Source: Scatophagus argus (lineage: Eukaryota > Chordata > Actinopteri > Scatophagidae). Taken from it: 64,000 nucleotides of DNA. A model generated the notes under the pieces. It did not search any database. It saw nothing but the letters and a program-made list of their open reading frames with translations, and was not told the DNA's origin. Positions within the stretch are counted from its first letter, which is position 1; the number at the start of each line of letters is the position of its first letter. This document shows, piece after piece, positions 42,310 to 53,917 of this stretch. A program made the translations under genes and the position numbers. The stretch lies in NCBI RefSeq assembly GCF_020382885.2, contig NC_058496.1, positions 22,114,501 through 22,178,500 on the forward strand. Direction: 5' to 3'.

Positions 42310-44410
42310 TCTCTGGTTTTCCTGACTGTACTTATGTCTTCTGCATCCACCCACCAGAGTTTAGCCTTGGAGGATGACTTTAAAATGAGAATAATATGCT
42401 CTTTGCACGAAAAGTGAGAAGAATATGTTTCCTCAGCAGGAAATAATAGACAGGGGGAGACATGAGTAGAACAACAAGGCAGTTTGTGGTGGAAAGTGAG
42501 GGTGTGGAGTTTGAGGAGGTAGATGAACAGAGACATTCAGCTCCCATAAATAAGTTCAACCAAAACTGAAACTTTAACCCTGAGAAGAACCAATTATAGC
42601 GCACCATTCATGAGCCATGCATTTTTATTCATTTATTTTTTTTAATATTTTTAAGTGACAAGATGAAAATTGTGTTTCCTGCTCCTACTATCGCCACATA
42701 CTTGATACTTATTGTGCACATTATTTATGATTTTTTTTTTAATCTTCACTGTCATGGAAGCAACATCATGAGATGTTTAGTTTGAAAGTGGGGGACAAAC
42801 AAACGTACGAATACACAACAACATTAGCAACAGCGTAAACAACATACACTAAGAATAAGAAGGAAACCAACAAAGGAAAAAAAAAAGAAATTATCCAGAG
42901 CAGATATATACTTATTTGAAATACTGAATACAGAATTGAATACAGAATTAAGTTTTTCTATTTTTTTTTTTTTTTTACATTTCAAAGCATTAATATATTA
43001 TCTCATTGTTAAAACTGATAGCCAGGACTGTATAGTCAACAGCAGGGCTGTTTGATTTGAAATAAAAAAATATTAAAGGACTTCGGTTCATGACCCTTAA
43101 AATCCTGGTTCAGTCCTATCTATGGCATGTCTTCTGAACACACTCTGACCTGACAGCAAATGAATATCCAATGCATGTCAGACACAAAAAAGCAAAGCAA
43201 TATAAAAAGTGAGGCAAGATGTGGACGGCTATAAAAGTAAGGCAAGAAACACAAATAAAATCACTCAGGCTCTGGAAGAAAACCGATGATTACAGTATGG
43301 TGGCGATGCTGCTGGGAGACTGGCACAGCTAATTGACATTAATTACTTAATAACAACCCACACTTTTACAACACAGGGAGTGTGCTAGAAAGTCTTGGAT
43401 ATTTTCCATAATTAAAAATAAATGTGCTTAAAAACTAAGTAAATGAATGTCTGTGGTGAAAACTGCATTTTAGCTGGTAACTGATTTGGTAGCTGACTGA
43501 TTTTCGTCTTACAACAACAAATATAAAATGGTTTATAAATGGTTTTGGAGCTTCAGAGAAAAGGACTCCTGCAACTGTTAAATCATCCATCAATAAATCT
43601 CTGAGTGCACCCAATGGGGTACTCACAAATCTCAGATTTCATGTTTTAAGTCAAAACAACATCAGCGGGGTTTTGTGTTGTGGGTGCAGCAATAACAGAT
43701 GAACAGAAGCAGAAGCACACATCAAATTATGCTGTTAATGATCTGTGTGCTATAAGTCAGCTGTTTGTTTCCAAGTTGTCATGGCAGTCTGTAATAGCAA
43801 ATATTAGCTCTGCCAGCTGCTGGTCTCAGTGTGGTATGATTGCTTGGCTGATAATGTCACAGAGAGATTTAAACACAAACACTAATCTGGTCAACTATTG
43901 TTGTAGGAACAAAGCACTGCCTACTGCTGGAAAGAAAATTAAATCTGAACCTACACATTATTAAGCTACTGTTCTGGTATTCTGCATTTTTGCATGAATA
44001 ACAAGTTAGTCTGTCTCTCAAAAACATGTTAATTTGTCTCAGTGCTTTCTCTCTGTGGCTCTCAGTTCCAAGCATCAGCTCCTACCGACCTACCGTTCTT
44101 CAAATACACAACACAAATACACATATAGTTTAATTTTTAAAAAAAGGGTCAGATGGTCATTGTAGTTTTTACCAGAGAAACAGGAGGAAGTAATGCATTT
44201 TCTGAGGACTATTTTCATTGGATGGATAAATCCACATTTGGTTATCTTGTGATCATTTGGAGCAGCAGGGCGGTGTCTGTGGGTCAAAATAAACTACAAT
44301 GTGTTAATGGTAATGAAAGAACATATATTATTATAGACAACAATAGAGCTCTATGAAGACATATCAGGCTTTACTACACAATCACTACTTGTTGTTAAAT
44401 ACATTAATTG
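42310..44410. other. intergenic DNA, nothing recognised
   Basis: AT-rich, with several poly-T and poly-A runs (for example 42960-42977). No gene or clear repeat identified. Confidence 0.4.
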
Positions 44411-44417
44411 TTGTTTG

Positions 44418-44899
44418 TGTCACGCCCTGGTGTTCTGTCTGTTGATTTTTGATCCATGTGTCATGTTTCGTGTCTTGTGTTTCCATGTGTTATGTTCAAG
44501 GTTTTTGTCAAGTCCTGTTTTATTTTGAAATCGTCACTTCCCCTGTGTGTCTCTGTTTCATGTAGCTTTGCTTTTGTTTATCTTGATTGCTTTCTCCTCC
44601 CTTAATGTGTTTCACCTGTGTCTTGTTATGTTGTCTATTTAGTCCTCGTCTTCCCCGTCACTTTTGTTGGTGCGTTATTGACTTTCGATTGTTTGTTTTG
44701 ATTTTTCTTTATGCCAGGTATTACTTGTCTTGCCACAGTTTTAGTTGATCCCTTGCCACAGAAAGTGTCAGCCATTTTTTGAGTTTTGATTAAATTAAAG
44801 AATACTTTTTTTGAACCTCCGCCTCGCCTCCCTGCCTTTTTGACTCTGCATCGGGGTTCAACTCTCTGTGTCAGCGACGCCATACTACCCGTTGTGACA
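44418..44899 (+). mobile_element. solo LTR
   Basis: It starts TGTCACG and ends GTTGTGACA, an inverted pair with canonical TG...CA. It is flanked by GTTTG (44413-44417) and GTTAG (44900-44904), a 5-bp target duplication with one mismatch. A TATTTAG box (about 44635) and a TTAAATTAAAG signal (about 44790) lie inside. No internal retroelement coding region adjoins it. Confidence 0.65.
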
Positions 44900-45403
44900 G
44901 TTAGTACATTAGATCTGAGGACAAAGATACAATATTCCCATATTGTTTGTCTGTTGATGGTGAAATAATTACTTAATAGGTAGCCATGTTTTGGTGACAG
45001 AGTAAAAAACTGATCATCATCTATCAGTTGCCATAACAACACAAAGACAAACCAACAGGACACACACACTCGGCCTCTTTATGTCCAAGCCAACGAGTTC
45101 CACCTCCAGCTGTAATTGTCATTATTAGGCTTCAAATTAGATGTTGTGACAAATATACATTCACCTGCTTAGCATTTGAGTTGTCATAACAAAGATAAAC
45201 AAGACCTTTTTTTTTTAAGAAAACAATTACTGAGTCAGATTAGGACCTTTAAACTTGTATTTGAGTCTAATTAGCTCTGAACATGTTTAAATTTCTCAGC
45301 AGTTACATCAGACTGCTCTTTGTTTATGTCAAATGAAATTCTCCTTGACAAAAGTAAGACACAATATTTTAGTCAAACTGCTTAAAAAAAGATAAACTAT
45401 ATT

Positions 45404-45582
45404 AACCCTCTGGAGTCTTCTGTATAATTGTCCGTTTTTGAATACTTTTGATTTTACCTTTATATTTCAACTTAAAAATGGTTTACCTTGCCTTGTTTGG
45501 TATCATTTTTTTCAGAACAACCTCTCAAGTGTGACTTTACTGTTAATTTTTCATTTTGATATACTGTATTAACACACAGATA
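45404..45582 (+). mobile_element. end of a TTAA-bounded (piggyBac-like) element, left copy
   Basis: It begins TTAACCCTCTGGAGTC and runs about 180 bases. The inverted copy at 54262-54446 matches it closely over the whole length, including GTATAATTGTC, TATATTTCAACTTA and CATTTTGA. A Tc1-type element interrupts it at 45583. Confidence 0.7.
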
Positions 45583-46516
45583 CACTATATAGACAAAAGT
45601 ATTGGGTGTGGTATGGAGCTGTTTTTCAAGGGTTGGGCTCAATCCTTACTTCCAGTGAAGGAAAATCTTAATGCTTCAGCATACCAAGACATTTTGGACG
45701 ATGCTGTGCTTCCAACTTTGTGACAACAGTTTGGGGAAGGACCTTTTCTATTCCAGCATGACTGTGTCCCAGTGCACAAAGCAAAGTCCATAAAGACATG
45801 GCTGGATGAGTTTGGTGTAGAAGAACTTGCACAACTCCACTGAAAACTCCACGATATCACAACAACTTTTCTGTTCTCTTGAGATGGTTTTGCTTTTTTT
45901 GGTTTTTGTATTCGAAGCATTAATGCACTGAATATGAGATGGAAACACCTTTTCTGAAGAAATTATGACTGTAAGACATAACTAATCGACTGTTCCCTTC
46001 GAAGAGAATCAGAAGGCATTATACACACAGTATGTAATTTCTGCTGCTTCAAAACAACAAATACAAATGACATAGCTTGATGTTTGATGGAGGCGTGAAG
46101 TAGCATGGGATCATGGGAGTTGTTCTCGTCATTGTTAAGAAATTCTGATGTGACTCAAGCAGAAATGTTCATGGACAAGATAATGTTTTTAAATTTTATT
46201 TATGTTATTTTACCAACTCCCTTCCTCAACCTCTGACTTTCTCCCAGAAGTTAAAGCGACAGGTGGCTAAATTAATAAAGAGCTAATATAACAGAAATAA
46301 AACTCTGGTTTTGATTCATTTGGCGTTGGAAACATTTGAGAAGTAAATATAGACATATATAGAATAATATACACAACAAAATTTAATACTAAATATGTAC
46401 CAAAAAGATGTATCATTTTAGACGTTTTAATGTGAAAATGTTATATACTCTATATAGACCCATACCACACCTGGATTCAAAAATAAAGAGGTGTGTTCCA
46501 ATACTTTTGTCTATAG
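45583..46516 (+). mobile_element. Tc1-type element with remnant transposase
   Basis: The left end CACTATATAGACAAAAGTAT is preceded by TA. The right end ATACTTTTGTCTATAG is followed by TA. The plus strand at about 45605-45860 reads a Tc1 transposase C-terminal portion (NLNASAYQDILDDAVLPTL, FLFQHDC, KTWLDEFGVEEL) broken by stops. The N-terminal half is absent, so it is non-autonomous. Confidence 0.75.
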
Positions 46517-46535
46517 TATATCTATGTATAGTATT

Positions 46536-47086
46536 GACTATATTGCCAAAATTATTAACTCACCCATCCAAATAATTGAATTCAGGCGTTCCAATAACTT
46601 CCATGGCCACAGGTGTATAAAATGAAGTACCTAGGCATGCAGACTGCTCCTACAAACATTTGTGAAAGAATGGGACGCGCTCAGGAGCTCAGTGAATTCC
46701 AGCGTGGTACTGTGATAGGACCTTTCCCAAAGCAAGGTCCATAAAGACATGGATGAGTGAGTTTGATGTGGAAGAACTTGACTGGCCTGAACTTGAGTCC
46801 TGACCTCAACCCAACAGAACACCTTTGGGATGAATTAGAGTGAAGATGCCAGGCCTTCTTGTCCAACATCAGTGTCTGACCTCACAAATGCGCCTCTGAA
46901 AGAATGATCAAAATGGCCAATAAACACACTCCTAAACTTTGTGAAAAGCCTTCCCAGAAGAGTTGAAGCTGTTATAGCTTAAAGGGTGGACTGATGTCAA
47001 ATTAAACCTATGGATTAAGAATGGGATGTCACTTAAGTTCATATGCGTGTAAAGGCAGATGAGCGAATACTTTTGGCAATATAGTG
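46536..47086 (+). mobile_element. internally deleted Tc1-type element
   Basis: The ends are GACTATATTGCCAAAA and, inverted, TTTTGGCAATATAGTG followed by TA. Inside is a transposase start (MGRAQELSEFQRG) that jumps directly to C-terminal sequence (KTW, VEEL, NRTPLG). This is a classic deletion derivative, 551 bases long. It lies 20 bases from the previous element. Confidence 0.75.
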
Positions 47087-48036
47087 TATCTTATCTGTCT
47101 ATTTAGAATATCTATACAGTATATCACCATATCTTTATTGGTGAAGAATAATAAATTCAGTGGTGAAAACATGAGATTTTATTTGAAATATGACATTATT
47201 AAATCATATCCTTACTCATATTTTTTAATTGCTTTTTAAGTCTTGGTCACTCTAAAGCAATAAAATATAAATGTTCAAATATTACTGGGGTGAGCCCTCA
47301 GCTGATCTTCATTATGAAGTTCCATTTTATTGAACAGTTGAATGAGAAAGCAGCTGTTAAAAATCTTGTTGGTGTTTAATATTTTATGGATGATGTTCAT
47401 CTTAATTTTAATTCCTAAATTAAAGTAATTGGTCTAACCAACACGAATGATGCCAAGACCACAACTAGGGTTGAATAAAACTGGAATTTTCCAGCAGACC
47501 CCTCCTTTAAGACATAACCAACATGAAGGGGTTGAATTCTTATAACAGGGTGTTAGCTGCTGTGATCACAGCTCTAAGAAGCACTTATCTGTATTATTAA
47601 GCTGCAATAACTGCGATTTTCAAGCTCTAACATGTTTTCAACTCTGGTTTCCTGCAACTAGGAGGCCGAGCCTTTTCCTCACAGCAGGTATGAACCAGCA
47701 CATCGGTATTCTGTTACCATGCCAGTGCAAACAACAGAATGCAGCTACCGCAGCATCACGTATCATAAAAGACTGTGAGAAAGAAGCTCTTTGCCAACAG
47801 GAGAGTGGAAGTGTTTTCCAGGGCAGGATGATAGATGATTAATTGTGAAACACCTAAACCTGAACTGTCCAAAATGGTAGCTGTTATAGTGTCCTCTATT
47901 CATGTCTTTGTCTCTCATTGTGACTCTGATATCAGTCATCTCAGGAATTCAGTGGCTTCAATTAAAGTCATTACTTTCTCTCCATGTTGCAATGGAGAGG
48001 TCAGTCATATCCGCTCTGACACAAATCTGTGGTTCA

Positions 48037-48044
48037 GTTCCATG
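48037..48044. repeat. 8-bp target-site duplication of the hAT element, left
   Basis: GTTCCATG, identical to 53783-53790 on the other side of the element. Confidence 0.92.
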
Positions 48045-48332
48045 CAGGGGTGGAAAGTAACGAATTACATTTACTCACGTTACTGTAATTGAGTACTTTT
48101 TATGAGTAACTTGTAATTTTCAGAGTAGTTTTTGAAATGCGTAATTTTTACTTTTACTCAATTACATTTTGACCCAAGTATTTTACTTCGCTACATTTGA
48201 AACCCCCTCACGTTACTGAGTACAACACTGATAGTTTAAAAAAAAATTGGGCGGAAAACCACTTTGTCCCCGGGATTGAACGTCAATTAAGCGACATTCC
48301 ATTGCGCGCGCTCTAGATTCCAACGCGTAGGG

Positions 48333-51300
48333 ATGGCTGTTGCAGGTGAGGTGGTTACAATGGATGAGGAGGAACAGTCAGAACGGAAAGAAGAGGAAAT
48401 ACAAAACAAAAACCCTTGGCCCAACTTGGAAGAGCTCTTCGTGTTCAAACGCCAACAGGGGAACAACGTAATAATGCAGTGCAAAATGTGTTTGCCCAGC
48501 AAAACGGAGCTTTCAGCCTACAAAACTTCGACGTCTAACTTGCGAAAGCATGTGGTGGTAAGTTAGCACAAGTGTTTTGTCCTTTACATTCCAAACCGTT
48601 AATTTATTATTTGTTTTAACTACATCCCATATAACAACCTTCCCATGTAAGCACGCTGTGCCGTGCCGTGCCGTCATGATGTTATTTTCACCATGATCAA
48701 GCCAAGTAAACGAGGGAAGGGGGTGAATAGTGATCGTTCAAAAGTATGGGTGAGTTGAGAAGGGCAGTTGCACGTATTGAAGTTTGCTAAATGTGACGAT
48801 AAATGAAATGGGATGTTTTGATAGTTTTGAGTATGAGGATAAGGATTGAGGCGATATAACTACACAACATAACGTTATTTAATATGTAGAGAGATTTCCT
48901 CAGTTTTTCGCTGTTCGGGACGCCGAGCAATCACCACAGGACTATTATTTTTGCTCAGAATTCAGAATGAATTCATTTCCAGAATTCATGCTGCCTATTC
49001 ACAAATGTTACCTTTTTTCACGAATACCAACATCAAATTCCATGTAGTCATTATGACTGCATTTATGTGCAGAAATACCCTTCTGAAACCATGAAGTTTT
49101 GAAGAAGGAATTTGTTGACAGAATTGCTGTATTGACATTATTGAATTATTTTAATGAATTTAATGCCTAGCTAACTGCAGCAATCCTACAGTAGGCCTAT
49201 TCCAATCAGCATTTTTTTTTAATATAACAGAGTGAGTACAGCACTTGCTTTATAAGGATGAGATTGTTATAGCTTTTGAATAGCATTTTTTTAACATGAC
49301 TCTTCTCTACCTTCTTGTAATGTTTGTATTTACAGAGAAAGCATCCATCAAAGCTTGCTGTTTTTAGTGCATGTTCACGGAAGTCACTACAGGAGCTAGG
49401 AAGCAAGAGTAAACAGAGCAAGCTCCCAGGCATCCAGGCCCAACTTGCGGTGGGAGGTGCCATCCGTGCGTCTCAAGGAACAGTTGACCGCTTCCTCATC
49501 AGGCTTATTTGTGAAGGTCACCACCCATTCTCTTTGGTAGAACAGCCAGCATTTAAAGAGTTTGCGGCTGCACTCAATCCTCAATACAAAATGCTATCCA
49601 GACCCACTGTTAAGAGCAGAATTGCCGAAGCTACTGCTGATATGAAGACCAAGTTAACAGCGCACCTTAGTAACATAGATCATGTTGCAACCACCACAGA
49701 TTGTTGGTCTGCGCACCAAAAAAGCTACATAGGGGTCACCTGCCATTGGATTGATGAGGACACCTTTGAGAGAAGATCCGTCGTGCTGGCATGCAGGCAC
49801 CTAAAAGGCTCACACACATTTGATGTCCTAGCCAGTGTCCTGGATGACATCCACTGCCAGTACCGAATTCGTGGTAAAGTGGTTAGAACCACTACAGATA
49901 GTGGCTCCAATTTCATCAAGGCATTCTCTGTATTTGGTGAGTGCGAGTCAGAGTCTGAGGATGCCAGGTCAGACACAGACCAAGAAGATTCAGAAGCAGA
50001 GGATAATGTTGAGTTTCTGGACACCTTCAGCATCCTTCAAGAGGATAACGGCCTTGAGTATCAGCTCCCCAAACATCAGAGGTGTGCATGCCACCTGCTG
50101 AACTTGGTTGCCACGACAGATGCTGACCTTGCTGAAAAGAAGAGCGACACCTACAAGAGGCTTTCACGTGCCACCTTCGGGAAATGCCAAGCTCTCTGGA
50201 ATAAGTCAGGCCGTTCGCACACTGCAGCAGAAGCTGTGGAAGACAAATGTGGTCTTCAGCTCATTCGACCCAACAAGACACGATGGAATTCAACATACAT
50301 GGCTGTGGAGAGAATCCTACGCATCATAAAAGAACAAGGGGAGGATGCCATCAGGGGTGTCTGCGAAGAATTGAAAGTGAAAATGTGAGTTTTTGTTTTT
50401 ACATTTCAAAATATTTATTTAGCATATCTTAGCATTTGTCATTCATAATGACTAAACAATGCTGATGCACAAGTATAAAATACACAAACATAATACAATA
50501 TAATAGAAGATTTGTGTTTTCCATTAAAAGTCACACTTATTCACCACCATACGTTGTGAAATGAATAGAAAGTAGAGTCAAGACATTGACAAGGTTAGAA
50601 ATAATGATTTGTATAAAAATAAATTAAGATTTTACATCAAACTTTGCTTTCGTCAAAGAATCCTCCATTTGCAACAATTACAGCATTGCAGACCTTTGGC
50701 ATTCTAGCTGTTAATTTCTTGAGGTAATTGGAAAAATTGCACCCCACGCTTCCAGAAGCAGCTCCCACAAGTTGGATTGGTTGGATGGGCACTTCTTGAG
50801 TACCATACGGTCAAGCTGCTCCCACAACAGCTCAATGGGGTTCAGATCTGGTGACTGCGCTGGCCACTCCATCACCGATAGAATATGAGCTTCCTGCTTC
50901 TGCTCTAAATAGTTCTTGCACAATTTGGAGGTGTGTTTAGGGTCATTGTCCTGTTGTAGGATGAAATTGGCTCCAATCAAGCGCTGTCCACTGGGTATGG
51001 CATGGCGTTGCAAAATGGAGTGATAGCCTTCCTTATTCAGAATCCCTTTTACCCTGTACAAATCTCCCACCTTACCAGCACCAAAGCAACCCCAGACCAT
51101 CACATTACCTCCACCATGCTTAACAGATGGCGTCAGTCATTCTTCCAGCATCTTTTCATTTGTTCTGCGTCTCACAAACATTCTTCTTTGTGATCCAAAC
51201 ACCTCAAACTTAGATTCGTCCGTCCACAACACTTTTTTCCAGGCTTCCTCTGTCCAATGTCTGTGTTCTTTTGCCCATCTTAATCTTTTTCTTTTATTGG

Positions 51301-53261
51301 CCAGTCTCAGATATTGCTTTTTCTTTGCCACTCTGCCCTGAAGCCCAGAATCCCGCAGCCGCCTCTTCACTGTAGATGTTGACACTGGTGTTTTGCGGGT
51401 ACTATTTAATGAAGATGCCAGTTGGGGACCTGTGAGGCATCTGTTTCTCAAACTAGAGACTCTAATGAACTTATCTTCTTGCACAGTTGTGCAACGCGGC
51501 CTCCCACTTCTTTTTCTACTCTGGTTAGAGCCTGTTTGTGCTGTCCTCTGAAGGGAGTAGTACACACCGTTGTAGGAAATCTTCAATTTCTTAGCAATTT
51601 CTCGCATGGAATAGCCTTCATTTCGAAGAACAAGAATAGACTGTCGAGTTTCAGATGAAAGTTCTCTTTTTTCTGGCCATTTTGAGCGTTTAATTGACCC
51701 AACAAATGTAATGCTCCAGATACTCAATCTGAAGATCAGTTTTGTAGCTTCTGTAACGATCTAAACTGTTTTCAGATGTGTGAACATGATTGCACAAGGG
51801 TTTTCTAATCATCAATTAGCCTTCTGAGCCAATGAGCAAACACATTTCACCATTAGAACACTGGAGTGATAGTGGCTGGAACTAGGCCTCTATACACCTA
51901 TGAAGATATTGCACCAAAAACCAGACATTTGCAGCTAGAATAGTCATTTACCACATTAGCAATGTATAGAGTGTAGTTTAAAGTTATCTTCATTGAAAAG
52001 TACAGTGCTTTTCCTTCAAAAATAAGGACATTTCAATGTGACCCCAAACTTTTGAACGGTAGTGTAGCTTTGTCAAAAATCATGATGAATAAACAGTGTT
52101 GATTTAAGAGTATAAAATACACAATATATAATACAATACAACAACTAACCCTAACCCTATATAATGATAATGTTATTTTGTTCTTTATGGTTACAAAGTC
52201 CAAATCCTTTTATGTTAATAAACAAAACTCAGTTGTTGTTTTTGTATTTATTTATCTTGTGCAGGTTGAGTCCAGTAGAAATTGCTTTTCTGGATGAGTT
52301 CTGCTGTGTGATGAAACCAGTGGTAAAGGCCTTGAATATTCTTCAGTCAGAGACCAACACACACCTTGGATGGCTGCTCCCAGTGATCTCTGAATTGCAG
52401 TCCAAACTGAGAAGGCTGGAAGCGTCGGCCAATATGTGTCTTCCTCTCATCTCGGCACTACAGCAAGGAGTCCAGAAGCGCTTCAGAGTCATGATGGAGG
52501 ACCGAGAGCTTATCTCAGCAGCAATCCTCCTACCCAAATTTAAGACGGGCTGGACTGACAAAGTTGAAGTCACTGAAGCAGGTATGACTCCATTGTTTAA
52601 TATCACAGTGATCAGTAATTTCTTTTAGTCTTGTTCATTTGTTTTCTCTCAATAAATGCATATGAACAACATTTCAATGTAGGATCCAAGGAGTTTTATC
52701 AGCCACATGCGTAGAAATGCTAAAAAGCATAACATAATGTGAAATTTACAGTGGGAGGTGGGGTATTGAAATGCACTAGTGGGCTATTGAAATGCAGTAT
52801 GTTATATGACTTAGCTGATCATAGTACTCTTTAAGAACAAATAGCTCTGTACTTAATATCCCTACGGTGTCTGCCATTAAACAGGACTTCTTTATGTGAG
52901 GCATCAACTGGACCAGATGGCAGATGCTGAGGTGGAGCAGGGTGCAGAGAGCAGGCAGCATTTATCAGACGAGGAGGACTACTTTTCAGCAATGAAATCC
53001 CGCAAGTCAGAGGGTTCTGGGGAATTGGAGGGGTACCTGGCCTGTGCGTCAGACAGCATGGACCTGCTCAATTCCTTTCCAAACATTAAGAAACTGTCGT
53101 TGAAGCTCAACACAGGCCTTCCTGCCTCAGCCGCCTGTGAGAGACTATTTAGTTCTGCCGGGTTGCTCTTCACGGCAAAGAGAGCAAGAATTACAGCCCA
53201 AAACTTTGAAAACCAGCTGCTGCTGAAACTAAACAAAAGCTTTACTGGTCTGAAATTGTAG
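48333..53261 (+). CDS. hAT transposase, Tol2 family, four coding exons
   Basis: Cut-and-paste transposase of the surrounding element. Exons are 48333-48557, 49336-50384, 52265-52581 and 52885-53261; donors and acceptors are GT-AG and phases match, giving 655 residues (Tol2: about 649, also four exons). A BED zinc finger spans the first intron: C50, C53, H73 and H78. The catalytic-region motifs TTDCWSA (D197) and TTTDSGSNF (D263), then KHQRCACHLLN and RPNKTRWNST, follow the Tol2 order. The C-terminal hAT dimerisation block LPASAACERLFSSAG and FENQLLLKLN is complete. No stop or frameshift was found. An acidic Glu/Asp-rich linker lies at about 275-305. Confidence 0.88.
50506..52064 (-). mobile_element. 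Tc1-type element inside a hAT intron, 3' truncated
   Basis: The right end, inverted, starts CACTACCGTTCAAAAGTTTG and is followed outward by TA. This is a common fish Tc1 terminus. The opposite terminus is missing: the element-like sequence fades at about 50506, before its inverted repeat. It lies antisense to the hAT transposase, in its second intron. Similar 50-60-base host sequences (about 50442-50500 and 52080-52140) flank it. Confidence 0.78.
50711..51727 (-). pseudogene. Tc1 transposase with internal stop
   Basis: A paired-type helix-turn-helix N-terminus (ETRQSILVLRNEGYSMREIA) is followed by the DDE catalytic region: WTDESKFEVF, QQDNDPKHTS and SPDLNPIELLWEQ. An in-frame TGA at 51137-51139 splits the frame after MLEE, and the same frame resumes with LTPSVKHGG. 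The frame ends early at 50711, while the usual C-terminal block (ARMPKVCNAVI) continues in another frame, showing a frameshift. The protein is therefore non-functional. Confidence 0.85.
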
Positions 53262-53290
53262 ATTGTGGGCTTCCTGGGGACATGTTATTG

Positions 53291-53400
53291 TGAATAGTAC
53301 GATCCTGAAACCATTTTAGTTTGAATAGTCTGATCCTGAAGCCATTTTAGTTTGAATAGGCTGATCCTGAAGCCATTTTTAGTTTGAATAGTCGGATCCT
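53291..53400 (+). repeat. 31-bp tandem repeat in the hAT 3' region
   Basis: Just over three copies of a 31-32-base unit beginning GAATAGTCTGATCCTGAAGC start at 53292, 53323, 53354 and 53386, directly after the transposase stop codon. Confidence 0.9.
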
Positions 53401-53782
53401 ACAGTATGTGCATTTTATTTTGATTTGTGAGACTTCGAATACTGTAATTCTTTTCTCATAATGTTGTTGGCTGGACAATAGGATTGAAACTGTTACTGAG
53501 CTCAGTCAAGGGTTTCTTTTAAGTGTGGATGTGCACTTATTCAACTTCGAGGCATATTAAACAACTTGTGCTGAACTTTATTCATGACTCATCCTTTTTG
53601 CGTTAGATAAATGAAAGTAATGAAGTAACTAGTACTCAAATTACATTTTAAATGAAGTAATTTTGTACTTTTACTCGAGTACATTTTTAGATGCGTACTT
53701 TTACTTTTACTCTGAGTAGAATTTAAGCAAAGTAAAGATACTTTTACTCAATTACATTTTTTCAGTACTTTTTCCACCCCTG

Positions 53783-53790
53783 GTTCCATG
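53783..53790. repeat. 8-bp target-site duplication of the hAT element, right
   Basis: GTTCCATG, identical to 48037-48044. Confidence 0.92.
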
Positions 53791-53917
53791 GAATTTGCAT
53801 TTTTGTATAGGAGGTAGTCTTTCCCCAAGAAAACCACGTACAGGATCCTAAAATCTGTACAAACTTGAGTACAGTCACTGATGTAACTCAGCTTTCTGAC
53901 AGCAGATTTATTTCTTC

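Larger units (their letters stand above)
48045..53782 (+). mobile_element. Tol2-like hAT transposon, apparently coding-complete
   Basis: The left end CAGGGGTGGAAAGTAACG and the right end (inverted) CAGGGGTGGAAAAAGTAC share their first 13 bases and resemble the Tol2 end CAGAGGTGTAAAGTAC. A perfect 8-bp duplication GTTCCATG flanks it. Subterminal regions carry repeated TACTTTTACTCAATTACATTT-type motifs at both ends, as in Tol2. The transposase gene (48333-53261) is intact. A defective Tc1 copy of about 1.56 kb sits in its second intron; without it the element would be about 4.2 kb, close to Tol2. Confidence 0.88.

Noticed and set aside
42195..42536. Open frames across the GT array with Val-Cys or His-Thr repeats
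   Set aside because: Microsatellite translation; no exon signals.
44635..45069. 144-codon minus-strand open frame overlapping the solo LTR
   Set aside because: Lies mostly within the LTR boundaries, with no retroelement or cellular protein similarity recognised.
51422..51658. Plus-strand open frame in the Tc1 copy
   Set aside because: Antisense shadow of the transposase, whose helix-turn-helix and DDE motifs lie on the minus strand.
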